Source: DASPKT01 sp035626475 (GTDB lineage Bacteria; Pseudomonadota; Alphaproteobacteria; Azospirillales; Azospirillaceae). From it: 64,000 nucleotides of DNA. Both the position numbers and the translations under genes were made by a program. The notes beneath the pieces are model-generated. The model saw nothing but the letters and a program-made list of their open reading frames with translations, was not told the origin of the DNA and searched no databases. The stretch is taken from assembly GCA_035626475.1 (NCBI GenBank), contig DASPNP010000057.1, positions 7,284 to 71,283 on the forward strand, read 5' to 3'. This document shows, one piece after another, positions 27,854 through 36,550 of the stretch (its first letter is position 1; each line of letters opens with the position of its first letter).

Positions 27854-27869
27854 TTGAATGCGAATGCAA
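27854..27869. promoter_or_regulatory. LacI-type operator 5 (divergent HisD-like / SDR promoters)
   Basis: TTGAATGCGAATGCAA matches all 16 positions of the pattern. On the minus strand TTGCAT (27869-27864), 17 nt and TACACT (27846-27841) form a good promoter for the HisD-like operon, overlapped by the operator. It also sits 22 nt before the SDR start, so one site may control both directions. Confidence 0.75.
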
Positions 27870-27890
27870 GAATGCTTCGGGAGAAACATC

Positions 27891-28652
27891 GTGACCCTGC
27901 CGACCGAGAGCGCCGCTCCCTTCCGCCTGGACGGACAGGTCGCGCTGGTGACCGGCGCCGGGCGCGGCATCGGGCGGGCCTGCGCCCTGACGCTAGCCCG
28001 CGCGGGCGCCACGGTCCTGGCGGCGGCGCGCACCCGGAGCGACCTGGAGAGCTTGGCCGAGGAGGCGCCGGCCGGGTCGGTGGAGGTGTGGGATGCGGAT
28101 GCAAGCGACCCCACCTTCCATGCCCGCATCGCGGGGCTGGAGCGGCTGGACGTGCTGGTCAACAACGTGGGATCCAACCAGCCCGAGCCCTTCGTGGACG
28201 TGAAGGTGGAAACGCTGGACCGGCTGCTGGACCTGAACGTCCGCACCGCCTTCCTGGTGGCGCAAGCGGCGGCCAAGGCCATGCTGCGCGGCGGGCGCGG
28301 CGGCTCCATCGTCACCATGTCCTCGCAGATGGGCCATGTCGGCTCGCCCGGGCGCACGGTCTACTGCATGACCAAGCACGCGCTGGAGGGGCTGACCAGG
28401 GCGATGGCGGTGGAGCTGGCGCCGCAGGCCATCCGCGTGAACTCGGTCGGGCCCACCTTCATCGAGACGCCGCTGACGAAGCCGATGCTGGAGAAGCCGG
28501 AATTCCGCGACTTCGTGCTGAACCGCATCCCGCTGGGCCGGCTCGGCACCACCGACGAGGTGGCGAACGCCGTATTGTTTCTGGCGTCCCCGGCATCCTC
28601 GCTGATCACCGGCGCGTCGCTGCTGGTGGACGGCGGCTGGACCGCCCAGTAA
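27891..28652 (+). CDS. Short-chain dehydrogenase/reductase
   Basis: 253-aa classical SDR: NAD(P) motif VTGAGRGIGRA, NNVGS, catalytic Ser in VTMSSQMG and YCMTK. I choose the GTG at 27891 (GGGAGA 7 nt upstream) because the ATG at 27858 lies within the operator. First gene of a plus-strand operon with SnoaL 3, MFS 2, GH36 and GH13. Probably oxidises a sugar or hydroxy-acid intermediate. Confidence 0.88.
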   Translation: MTLPTESAAPFRLDGQVALVTGAGRGIGRACALTLARAGATVLAAARTRSDLESLAEEAPAGSVEVWDADASDPTFHARIAGLERLDVLVNNVGSNQPEPFVDVKVETLDRLLDLNVRTAFLVAQAAAKAMLRGGRGGSIVTMSSQMGHVGSPGRTVYCMTKHALEGLTRAMAVELAPQAIRVNSVGPTFIETPLTKPMLEKPEFRDFVLNRIPLGRLGTTDEVANAVLFLASPASSLITGASLLVDGGWTAQ

Positions 28653-28689
28653 CGCTATCCAACGCACGAAGAAGAACAGGGAGGGCCGC

Positions 28690-29667
28690 ATGGCCGATCA
28701 CCAGAGGAACAAGCGCATCGTCTGGGACGCCTTCCAGACGCTGGACGAGGCATCGCTGCGCGGCCTCATGCATCCGGACGTGGCCTGGCACGGGCCGCAC
28801 CCGCTGAACGACATGGCCGGCGCCGACGCCGTCATGGCGACGCTGTGGGGGCCGCTGTTCCGGGCATTGCCCGACCTGGAGCGGCGCGACGATATCTTTT
28901 TCGCCGGCGAGTTCAACGGCGGCGCCTGGGTGACGGCGACCGGCCACTATACCGGCACCTTCAAGGCTCCCTGGCTGGGCATCCCGGCCACCAACGGCGT
29001 GCTGAACATCCGCTACGGCGAGTTCTTCCGGCTGGAGGAAGGCCGGGTCGTCGAGGTCTACCAGATCCTGGACATCCCCGACGTGATGCGTCAGGCGCGG
29101 CTCTGGCCCTGGGCCTTCAGCCTGGGCGTGGAGGAGCGGGTGCCGGCGCCGGCCACCCAGGACGGGCTGATGCTCGGCCTGCACGACGAGGCCGAGGGGG
29201 TGAAGAGCCGCAAGCTGGTCGAGGCCATGATCGCCGGCCTGATGGAGTTCGACGGGAAGACGCTCGAGAGCATGCGCATGGAGCGGTTCTGGCACCCGAA
29301 GATGATGTGGTACGGTCCGGCCGGCATCGGCACGGCGCGCGGCCTGAAGGGCTTCCAGGACTGCCACCAGCGCGCCTTCCTGAAGGCCTTCCCCGACCGC
29401 AAGGGCGGCAACCACAAGGCGCGGCTGGGCGAGGGCAACTACGTCGCCTCCACCGGCTGGCCCAGCATCCGGGCGACGCATACCGGCGGCGGCTTCATGG
29501 GCTGCCCGCCCACGAACAAGCCGATCACCATGCGGGTCATGGATTTCTGGCGGCGCGAGGGCGATTGGCTGCGCGAGAACTGGGTCTTCATCGACCTGAT
29601 CGAGCTGCTGCTGCAGATGGAGGTCGACATCTTCGCCCGGCTGCGCGAAGGCGGGCGCCTGCCTTGA
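28690..29667 (+). CDS. SnoaL/NTF2-like double-domain protein 3
   Basis: 325-aa protein with two SnoaL domains. Domain 1: MHPDVAWHGPHPLND and ATGHYTGTFKAPWLGIPATNG; domain 2: MERFWHPKMMWYGPAGIG and THTGGGFMGCPPTNKPI. Related to the pair at 15197 and 16300 although 12 kb away. RBS AGGGAGG precedes the ATG. The recurrence in two operons of one regulon suggests a central enzymatic step, perhaps an isomerisation or cyclisation. Confidence 0.78.
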   Translation: MADHQRNKRIVWDAFQTLDEASLRGLMHPDVAWHGPHPLNDMAGADAVMATLWGPLFRALPDLERRDDIFFAGEFNGGAWVTATGHYTGTFKAPWLGIPATNGVLNIRYGEFFRLEEGRVVEVYQILDIPDVMRQARLWPWAFSLGVEERVPAPATQDGLMLGLHDEAEGVKSRKLVEAMIAGLMEFDGKTLESMRMERFWHPKMMWYGPAGIGTARGLKGFQDCHQRAFLKAFPDRKGGNHKARLGEGNYVASTGWPSIRATHTGGGFMGCPPTNKPITMRVMDFWRREGDWLRENWVFIDLIELLLQMEVDIFARLREGGRLP

Positions 29668-30902
29668 CGGACACCGCCGCCCTGCGCCGCGCCGAGGACC
29701 TGCCCCTGGCCCGCCGGGTGGCGGGCTTCGCCATGCTGCTGGCCGGCTATTTCTTCTACTCCTACGCCTGGAACACGGTGGACGTGCTGCGTCCCTACAT
29801 TCAGGAGGCGGCGGGCCTGTCGCGGCAGGAGGCGGGGCTGCTCTACAGCGCGCAGAGCCTGGGGGCGCTGCTGGGCGCCATCGTGCTGGCGCAGCTGGCG
29901 GACCGGTTCGGCCGGCGCAACCTGCTGGCCCTGATCACGGTGGGCTACGGGCTGGCGCTGCTGGCGGGGGTGGCCGCCACCACGCTGACGGCACTGCTGG
30001 CGCAGCGGCTGGTGCTGGGCTTCTTCCTGGGCGGGGTGTTCTCCTGCGCCGTCGGCATCTATGTCGGGCTGTTCGCGTCCGACGTGCGGGCCAAGCTTGC
30101 CAGCGTCGTCGGCATCATGTTCAGCCTGGGCTTGGCATTCCAGGGCTGGCTCGGGCGCTACCTGCTGGACCGGGACTGGACGCTGATGCTCTGGGCCGGG
30201 GCCCTGCCCCCGCTGCTGCTGGGCTTGGCCATGCTGGCCGTCATCCCCGACGACCGCAAGCTGCGCCCCTGGGGGGCCGCCGACACGGCCCCGGCCCCGC
30301 CGTCGCGCAAGCTGCCGATCGCCGAGCTGCTGGTGCCCGAGCGGCGGTGGCTGACCCTGCGCATCGCCCTGCTGACCGGGCTGAACTTCCTGGCCTACCA
30401 AGCCTTCTTCGGCTGGGCGACGACGTACCTGCGCGAGGTGCGCGGCATGGATGGGGCGGACATCGGCGCCATCGTCGGCATCGGCGGCCTGGGCAGCGCC
30501 CTGGGTGGCTTCGCCTGGGGCTGGGCGGCCGACCGGATGGGGCGGCGCGTCGGGCTGCTGGGTTTCCTGGGGGCCGCGATCCTGATCGCCGCCTTCCTGG
30601 CCGCGCCGACCGACATGCGGCTGCTGGGCATCCTCTACTTCCTGGCGCTGGCCGGCATCTCGGCCTCGGTGGTCTGGGGTCCCTTCTTCGCCGAGCAATA
30701 TCCCGACCATCTGCGCGCCACCGCCGCCTCGATCTTCAACTGGGGCCGGATCATCGGCTTCATGGCCCCGGCGCTGACGGCCGCCATCGCCGACCGGGTT
30801 GGCATGGCCGCGGCCCCGATGACCGGGGCCCTCCTCTTCCTCATGGCGGCGGCCGTCTGGTTCAGCCTGCCGGAGACCCTGAAACACGAGAAGAAGGCCT
30901 GA
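29664..30902 (+). CDS. MFS transporter (paralog 2)
   Basis: 412-aa inner-membrane transporter from a TTG start whose bases overlap the SnoaL 3 stop (TTGA). No ATG or GTG fits: the conserved RAEDLPLARRV begins at residue 9, exactly as in the paralog at 10730. Motifs LADRFGRRNLLA and WAADRMGRRVG, twelve helices. Likely imports the same class of compound as paralog 1; the two may differ in specificity or affinity. Confidence 0.9.
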   Translation: MTDTAALRRAEDLPLARRVAGFAMLLAGYFFYSYAWNTVDVLRPYIQEAAGLSRQEAGLLYSAQSLGALLGAIVLAQLADRFGRRNLLALITVGYGLALLAGVAATTLTALLAQRLVLGFFLGGVFSCAVGIYVGLFASDVRAKLASVVGIMFSLGLAFQGWLGRYLLDRDWTLMLWAGALPPLLLGLAMLAVIPDDRKLRPWGAADTAPAPPSRKLPIAELLVPERRWLTLRIALLTGLNFLAYQAFFGWATTYLREVRGMDGADIGAIVGIGGLGSALGGFAWGWAADRMGRRVGLLGFLGAAILIAAFLAAPTDMRLLGILYFLALAGISASVVWGPFFAEQYPDHLRATAASIFNWGRIIGFMAPALTAAIADRVGMAAAPMTGALLFLMAAAVWFSLPETLKHEKKA

Positions 30903-30906
30903 CCCC

Positions 30907-32991
30907 ATGCACGGGCTGACGCGGATCGAGCATCACGGGCTGCAGCTGGTCCTGGACCTCTCGGGCGACATGCCGGCGCGCCTGCTGCACCTGGACATGC
31001 GGCCCTTCGATCCCGGCCGCATTCCCGATGCCAATGCCTGGGCCTACCGGCTGGTGGAGGTGGATGCCGCCGGCGAGGACAGCGACTACATCGCCGCGGG
31101 CCGGCTGGCCGGTTCCGCCCTGGGCGGACGGCTGCGGCCGGTGGCGCTGCGCGACGAGATGCTGCCGGCGGGCCGGCGCATCGCGGTCGAGCAGCGCGAT
31201 CCGTCGACCGGCCTCGGCGTCACCTCCCACCTGCTGCTGGCATCCGGCCTGCCGGTGGTGGAGAGCTGGACCGAGGTCACGGGCGGCGACCGGCCCGTGA
31301 CGCTGACCGCCGTCTCCAGCGCCTTCCTCTGCGGCCTGGTGAAGGATGGCGAGGGGCCGCGCCATACCCGTGCCGAAATCCGGCTGCCGCACAACAGCTG
31401 GTACGCGGAGATGCAGTGGCAGCGGGCCAGCCTGCCCGATCTGGGCCTCGCCAACACCTTTTCGTTCGGCAGCCGGCATATCGGCCTCCGCTCGGTCGGC
31501 ACCTGGTGCAGCGCCAACCATCTGCCGATGGGCTGGCTTGGGCGGGCCCAGGGCGGCGGGCTGCTGTGGGAGATCCTGCATGACGGCTCCTGGTCCTGGC
31601 AGATCGGCGAGAGCGTCCACGACCTGTACCTGCACGTCGCCGGTCCGACCGAGCCGGCCGGGTCCTGGTGGCGGACGCTGGCGCCCGGCGAGCGGTACCA
31701 GACACCGCGCGCCGTGCTGGCGCCGGCCGCCCCGGACGGGGGCTTCGACGAGGCCGTGGCGTCCCTGACCCGCTGGCGCCGCGCCACCCGCACGGCCGAG
31801 CTGGGCGGCATGCCCGTGGTCTTCAACGACTACATGAACTGCCTGATGGGCGATCCCACCGAGGCGAAGGTCCTGCCGCTGATCGACGCCGCCGCGCGGC
31901 TGGGGGCGGAGGTCTATTGCATGGACTCCGGCTGGTACGCCAAGCCGGGCGAGCGCTGGTCGCTGAACATGGGGCGCTGGGCGGTCAACCGGGAGCGCTT
32001 TCCCAACGGGTTGCGCCCCGTCATGGATCGGGTCCGGGAGCTCGGCATGATCCCGGGCATCTGGTTCGAGATCGAGGTGATGACCGCCAACTGCCCGGAT
32101 TTCCAGGACCTGCCCGACGAGTGCTTCCTGCTGCACCATGGCAGGCGCTGGGTCAGCCACCGCCGCCACCTGCTGGATTTCCGCCATCCCCGCGTGAAGG
32201 CCCTGGCCGACCAGGCCATCGACATGGCGGTGGAGGAGTTCGGCTGCGGCTTCCTGAAGCTGGACTACAATGTCGGCAGCAACGCCGGGCCAGACTCGGA
32301 CGGGCGGGCGGAGAGCCCCGGCGTCGGGCTGATGCAGCACCAGGAGGCCTTCCTCGCCTGGGTCGACGGCGTCAGGACGCGGCATCCCGGCCTGCTGCTG
32401 GAGCATTGCGCCAGCGGCGGCATGCGCATCTCCCAGCCCTTCCTGTCGCGCATGGGCGTGACCTCCAACAGCGACCAGGGCGACCCCGTCCATGTCGCCC
32501 GCATCGCCTGCGCCAGCCCCGCCATCATCCCGCCCGAGCAGGACGGCACCTGGGCGCTGCCCAAGCGCACCGACGGGCCGGAGGCCGTGGCCTTCGCCAT
32601 GCTGTGCGCCCTGCCGCTGCGCATGAGCCTCGCCGGCGACGCCGCCGAGCTGACCGGCATGCAGGCCGCCCTGGTCGAGGAGGCGGTGGGGCTGCACAAG
32701 CGGCTGCGCGGTGAGCTGAGCGGGGCCGTGCCCTGCTGGCCGCTGGGGCTGCCGGGCTGGGACGATCCCTGGCTGTGCCTGGGGCTGCGGACGGCCGACC
32801 GGCTGTACTTGGCCGTCTGGCGCCGCGACGGCGGACCGGAGGAGATCGCCCTGCCCCTGCCCGTCGGCCACGGCGCGGCGGAAATCCTCTACCCCGCCGA
32901 ACTGCCGACCGCGTGGCGGGTCGAGGGCGGCGCCCTGGCGCTGCGCCTCGCCGAGCGCACCGCCCGTCTGATCGCCCTCGATCTGCGCTGA
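30907..32991 (+). CDS. GH36-type alpha-galactosidase (a)
   Basis: 694-aa retaining alpha-galactosidase of clan GH-D, cytoplasmic (no signal peptide). Beta-sandwich N-terminus then TIM barrel with nucleophile Asp453 in FLKLDYNVGSN, EHCASGGMRI, and acid/base Asp523 in TSNSDQGDP. It is only distantly like the second GH36 at 54631 (KWDMNRD, SDSNDALDR), so the two belong to different GH36 subgroups. Lies 4 bp after MFS 2. Confidence 0.9.
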   Translation: MHGLTRIEHHGLQLVLDLSGDMPARLLHLDMRPFDPGRIPDANAWAYRLVEVDAAGEDSDYIAAGRLAGSALGGRLRPVALRDEMLPAGRRIAVEQRDPSTGLGVTSHLLLASGLPVVESWTEVTGGDRPVTLTAVSSAFLCGLVKDGEGPRHTRAEIRLPHNSWYAEMQWQRASLPDLGLANTFSFGSRHIGLRSVGTWCSANHLPMGWLGRAQGGGLLWEILHDGSWSWQIGESVHDLYLHVAGPTEPAGSWWRTLAPGERYQTPRAVLAPAAPDGGFDEAVASLTRWRRATRTAELGGMPVVFNDYMNCLMGDPTEAKVLPLIDAAARLGAEVYCMDSGWYAKPGERWSLNMGRWAVNRERFPNGLRPVMDRVRELGMIPGIWFEIEVMTANCPDFQDLPDECFLLHHGRRWVSHRRHLLDFRHPRVKALADQAIDMAVEEFGCGFLKLDYNVGSNAGPDSDGRAESPGVGLMQHQEAFLAWVDGVRTRHPGLLLEHCASGGMRISQPFLSRMGVTSNSDQGDPVHVARIACASPAIIPPEQDGTWALPKRTDGPEAVAFAMLCALPLRMSLAGDAAELTGMQAALVEEAVGLHKRLRGELSGAVPCWPLGLPGWDDPWLCLGLRTADRLYLAVWRRDGGPEEIALPLPVGHGAAEILYPAELPTAWRVEGGALALRLAERTARLIALDLR

Positions 32992-33002
32992 GGAGACCCG
33001 CC

Positions 33003-34676
33003 ATCGCCGACCACGCCTGGTGGCGCGACGCCGTCATCTACCAGATCTACACCCGCTCCTTCCTGGACACGGACGGCGACGGCGTCGGCGACCTTGCCGG
33101 CGTGATCGGGCGGCTGGACTATCTGGCGGCCCTGGGCGTCGACGTGCTGTGGCTGTCGCCGCTGCACCCGACGCCGAATATCGACTACGGCTATGACGGC
33201 ACCGACTATCTGGCCGTGGCGCCGGAGATGGGCACGCTGGAAATCTTCGACCGGCTGGTGGCGGAGGCTGGCAGGCGCGGCATCCGCATCATGATGGACA
33301 TGGTGATGGACTACACGTCCGACGCCCATCCCTGGTTCGTGCAGGCGCGCTCCTCCCGCACCAGCCCCTATCACGACTGGTACATCTGGGCCGACGGCCC
33401 GCCCGACCGGCCGCCCAACAACTGGCCGGCCTTCTTCTCCAGCGGCAGCGCCTGGAGCTTCGACGTCTCCACCCGCCGCTGGTACCTGCATTATTTCACC
33501 CACCAGCAGCCGGAGCTTAACTGGGCCAACCCGGCGGTGCGGCGGGCCATGCACGGGGCCATGCGCTTCTGGCTGGACCGGGGCGTCGCCGGCTTCCGGC
33601 TGGACGTGATCAGCTTCCTGTCCAAGCCCGAGACGCTGGACGACATGCCGGCGGAGCTCCTCGGCCGGGCCGGGCGCCACTACGCCAACGGCCCACGCCT
33701 GCACGAGTATCTGCGGGAGATGCGCCGCGAGGTGTTCGAGCATTATCCCGGCACGGTGGCGCTGGGCGAGGGGTTCGGGCTGGCCGGCGACCAGGCGCTG
33801 GACTTCGTGGCGCCCGAGCGCCGCGAGCTGGATCTGCTGTTCCTGTTCGAGATCTCCGCCCTGACCTTCGCCGAGACGGGCGACCGGCAGCGGCCCAGCC
33901 TCGCAGACATCCGCGCCACGCTGAAGCGCTGGCAGGACATGCTGGTGCCGGCTGGCGCCTGGCCGACCCTGTTCCTGGGCAACCACGACGTCGCCCGCAT
34001 GGTGGACCGGTTCGGCGACACGGCGCCGGAGCACCGCATGGCCTCGGCCAAGCTGCTGATGACGCTGCTGCTGACCCATCGCGGCACGCCGGTGCTGTAC
34101 CAGGGCGACGAGATCGGCATGGCCAATCCGCGCTTCGAGCATTTGTCGGAGCTGCGCGACGTGGCGGTGCTGAACGCTTGGCGCAAGGTGCTGGCGGATG
34201 GCGGCGACACGGCCGCGCTGCTGGACCGCATGAACCGCACCGGCCGCGACACCGGCCGCACGCCGGTGCAATGGTCGGCGGGTCCGAACGCCGGCTTCAC
34301 CACGGCGCCCGAGTCCTGGATCAAGGTCAATCCGGACTTCCGGCAGGTGAACGTGGCGGCGCAGGAGGGACGGGCGGACAGCGCGCTGGAGCATGCCCGG
34401 GCCCTGCTGCGCCTGCGCCGGGAACGCGACGTGCTGCGCCGGGGCGAGGTGCGCTTCGTCGACATGGAGCACGACCAGGTCTTCGCCTATGAGCGCGTGC
34501 TGGGCGACGAGCGGCTGCTGGTGCTGCTGAACTGGTCGGACCGGCCCTGCCGGTATCCGCTGCCCGGCGCGGTCGCCGCTTGGACGCCGTTGCCGGTGTG
34601 CAGCGGCGGCACGCCGGTGAGCGGGGCGGTCGATCTCCGCCCCTTCGACGCGCTGATCCTGGAACCCGGCCGCTGA
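33003..34676 (+). CDS. GH13 alpha-glucosidase-like enzyme with apparent ATC start
   Basis: 557-aa GH13 enzyme. Catalytic triad visible: nucleophile Asp201 (GFRLDV), acid Glu256 (ALGEGF), Asp329 (LGNHDVAR). Conserved region I reads D99-M-V-M-D-Y104 where nearly all members have DxVxNH, so a normally invariant His is Tyr. GGAG (32992-32995) stands seven bases before ATC at 33003, and no ATG, GTG or TTG lies between the previous stop and the conserved WWRDAVIYQIYTRSF. Either a rare ATC start or a damaged ATG. Likely splits alpha-glucosides next to GH36(a). Confidence 0.88.
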   Translation: MADHAWWRDAVIYQIYTRSFLDTDGDGVGDLAGVIGRLDYLAALGVDVLWLSPLHPTPNIDYGYDGTDYLAVAPEMGTLEIFDRLVAEAGRRGIRIMMDMVMDYTSDAHPWFVQARSSRTSPYHDWYIWADGPPDRPPNNWPAFFSSGSAWSFDVSTRRWYLHYFTHQQPELNWANPAVRRAMHGAMRFWLDRGVAGFRLDVISFLSKPETLDDMPAELLGRAGRHYANGPRLHEYLREMRREVFEHYPGTVALGEGFGLAGDQALDFVAPERRELDLLFLFEISALTFAETGDRQRPSLADIRATLKRWQDMLVPAGAWPTLFLGNHDVARMVDRFGDTAPEHRMASAKLLMTLLLTHRGTPVLYQGDEIGMANPRFEHLSELRDVAVLNAWRKVLADGGDTAALLDRMNRTGRDTGRTPVQWSAGPNAGFTTAPESWIKVNPDFRQVNVAAQEGRADSALEHARALLRLRRERDVLRRGEVRFVDMEHDQVFAYERVLGDERLLVLLNWSDRPCRYPLPGAVAAWTPLPVCSGGTPVSGAVDLRPFDALILEPGR

Positions 34677-34698
34677 CGGGGCGGCCGAAGCCGCCCCG
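34677..34698. terminator. Hairpin between convergent GH13 and thiolase genes
   Basis: CGGGGCGGC-CGAA-GCCGCCCCG: nine perfect pairs closed by a CGAA loop. It fits the 31-bp gap between the two stop codons. No T-run on either side, so it may act in both directions only weakly. Confidence 0.65.
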
Positions 34699-34707
34699 GA
34701 GCCCCGC

Positions 34708-35892
34708 TCAGAAGATTTCGAACAGGCCGGCCGCGCCCATGCCGCCGCCGATGCACATGGTGACCACGGCATGGCGGACGCCGCGGCGGCGGCCCTCGAT
34801 CAGCGCGTGCCCGGCCATGCGGGCGCCGCTCATGCCGTAGGGATGGCCGATGGAGACGGCGCCGCCGTTCACGTTCAGCTTCGCCGGGTCGATGCCCAGC
34901 CGGTCGGCGCAGTACAGCACCTGCACCGCGAAGGCCTCGTTCAGCTCCCACAGGCCGATGTCGTCGACCGTGAGCCCGTGGCGCTGCAGCAGGCGCGGCA
35001 CGGCGAAGACCGGGCCGATGCCCATCTCGTCGGGCTCGCAGCCGGCGACGGCGAGGCCGCGCAGCGCCCCCAGCGGCTCGATCCCGCGCGCCGCCGCGAG
35101 ATCGGCGTCCATGACCACGCAGGCGCTGGCGCCGTCGGAGAGCTGGCTGGCGTTGCCAGCGGTGACCGTCCGCCCCTCGCCCCGCACCGGCTTCAGCATG
35201 GCCAGCCCCTCGGCCGAGGTTTCCGGCCGGTTGCCCTCGTCGCGGGACAGGGTGACGGGCCGGCGCTCCACCGCCCCGGTCGCCTTGTCCTGGACCAGCA
35301 TGGCGGTCGCCATCGGCACGATCTCGGAATCGAAGCGGCCGGCCTCCTGGGCGGCGGCGGTGCGGCGTTGGCTCTCCAGCGCGTACGCATCCTGCCGCTC
35401 CCGGCCGATGCCGTAGCGGGCGGCGACCACTTCGGCCGTGTCGATCATCGGCATGTAGATGGCCGGGGCGCCCGCCAGCAGGTCCGGATCGGACATCCGG
35501 TGGGTGTTCATATGCTCGTTCTGGACCAGGCTGATGCTCTCCACCCCGCCGCCGACCGCGACCGGCACACCGTCCATCACCACGCGCTGGGTGGCGAAGG
35601 CGATGGCCTGCAGGCCGGAGCCGCACTGGCGGTCCACGCTGGTGCCCGATGTCCCGACCGGCAGCCCGGCCAGCAGCGCCGCCTGCCGGGCGACATTGCC
35701 GCCGGTCGAGCCCTGCTGCAGGGCGCAGCCCAGGATCACGTCCTCAATCTCCTCCGGCGCCACGCCCGCCCGGGCCACGGCATGGCGGATGGCGTGCGCG
35801 GCCAGCGCCTGCCCCTGGGTGTCGTTGAAGGCGCCGCGATAGGCCCGGCCGATGGGCGTGCGGGCGGTGGCGACGATGACGGCTTCGCGCAT
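34708..35892 (-). CDS. Acetyl-CoA acyltransferase (thiolase)
   Basis: 394-aa degradative thiolase: cleaves 3-ketoacyl-CoA to acetyl-CoA (or propionyl-CoA) and a shortened acyl-CoA. Nucleophilic Cys in VDRQCGSGLQA, His in NVNGGAVSIGHPYGMSGAR, second Cys in TMCIGGGMG. ATG at 35892 has AGGGAG at good spacing; the ATG at 35898 lies too close to that site. Last gene of a minus-strand operon in which sugar-acid genes sit directly upstream. Confidence 0.92.
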   Translation of the reverse strand: MREAVIVATARTPIGRAYRGAFNDTQGQALAAHAIRHAVARAGVAPEEIEDVILGCALQQGSTGGNVARQAALLAGLPVGTSGTSVDRQCGSGLQAIAFATQRVVMDGVPVAVGGGVESISLVQNEHMNTHRMSDPDLLAGAPAIYMPMIDTAEVVAARYGIGRERQDAYALESQRRTAAAQEAGRFDSEIVPMATAMLVQDKATGAVERRPVTLSRDEGNRPETSAEGLAMLKPVRGEGRTVTAGNASQLSDGASACVVMDADLAAARGIEPLGALRGLAVAGCEPDEMGIGPVFAVPRLLQRHGLTVDDIGLWELNEAFAVQVLYCADRLGIDPAKLNVNGGAVSIGHPYGMSGARMAGHALIEGRRRGVRHAVVTMCIGGGMGAAGLFEIF

Positions 35893-35920
35893 GGTCATGC
35901 TCCCTGGAAGATGTACGGTG

Positions 35921-36550
35921 TCAGCGCCAGGCGGCGCGGGCCGCCCCGGCGGCGGTACGGGCGCGGGCGCCGACATCGGCGGCACTCATGCCCGGCTTGA
36001 AGAGTTCTCCGCCCAGCCCGGCGCCCGCAGCCCCCGCCGCCGCCCACTCGCCCATGGCGGCGGGGCCGACGCCGCCGACGGCGTAGATCCGCACCGCGGC
36101 CGGCAGCACCGGCAGCAGCGCCTTCACATGGCCGGGGCCGTAGGTGCCGGCGGGGAAGAGCTTGAGATGCACGGCGCCGGCCTTGATGGCGACCAGCGCC
36201 TCGGTCGCGGTGGCGACGCCGGGAACCGGGACGATGCCGGCCGCGAGTGCGGCGGCGATCACGTCCGCGTCGGTGTTGGGCGCCACCGCGAAGCGGCCGC
36301 CGGCCGCCGCGACGGCGCGGGCCTCTTCCGTCGTGAGGACGGTGCCGGCCCCGACCACCATGCGGCCCTCGAACCGGGCGGCCAGGCGGGCGATGCTGTC
36401 CAGCGGGCGGGGCGAGTTCAGCGGCACCTCCACCGCCCGGATCCCGGCCTCGAACAGCGCGTCGCCGACGGCGTCCGCCTCCTCCGGCACCAGGCCGCGC
36501 AGGATGGCGAAGAGCGGCAGCTCGGCCAGGGCGTTTTCCAGGCTCGTCAT
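35921..36550 (-). CDS. dgoA: 2-dehydro-3-deoxy-6-phosphogalactonate aldolase
   Basis: 209-aa class I aldolase splitting KDPGal (or KDPG) to pyruvate and glyceraldehyde 3-phosphate. Glu in AVEVPLNSP, PNTDADVI, Schiff-base Lys in VHLKLFPAGTYGP. The assignment to galactonate rather than gluconate rests on the KDGal kinase gene, whose stop overlaps this ATG by 4 bp, and on the family's typical NSP motif. Confidence 0.9.
   Translation of the reverse strand: MTSLENALAELPLFAILRGLVPEEADAVGDALFEAGIRAVEVPLNSPRPLDSIARLAARFEGRMVVGAGTVLTTEEARAVAAAGGRFAVAPNTDADVIAAALAAGIVPVPGVATATEALVAIKAGAVHLKLFPAGTYGPGHVKALLPVLPAAVRIYAVGGVGPAAMGEWAAAGAAGAGLGGELFKPGMSAADVGARARTAAGAARAAWR

Noticed and set aside
28089..28104. 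Sixth LacI-type site inside the SDR gene
   Set aside because: TGGGATGCGGATGCAA fits only 13 of 16 positions and lies within coding sequence; probably chance.
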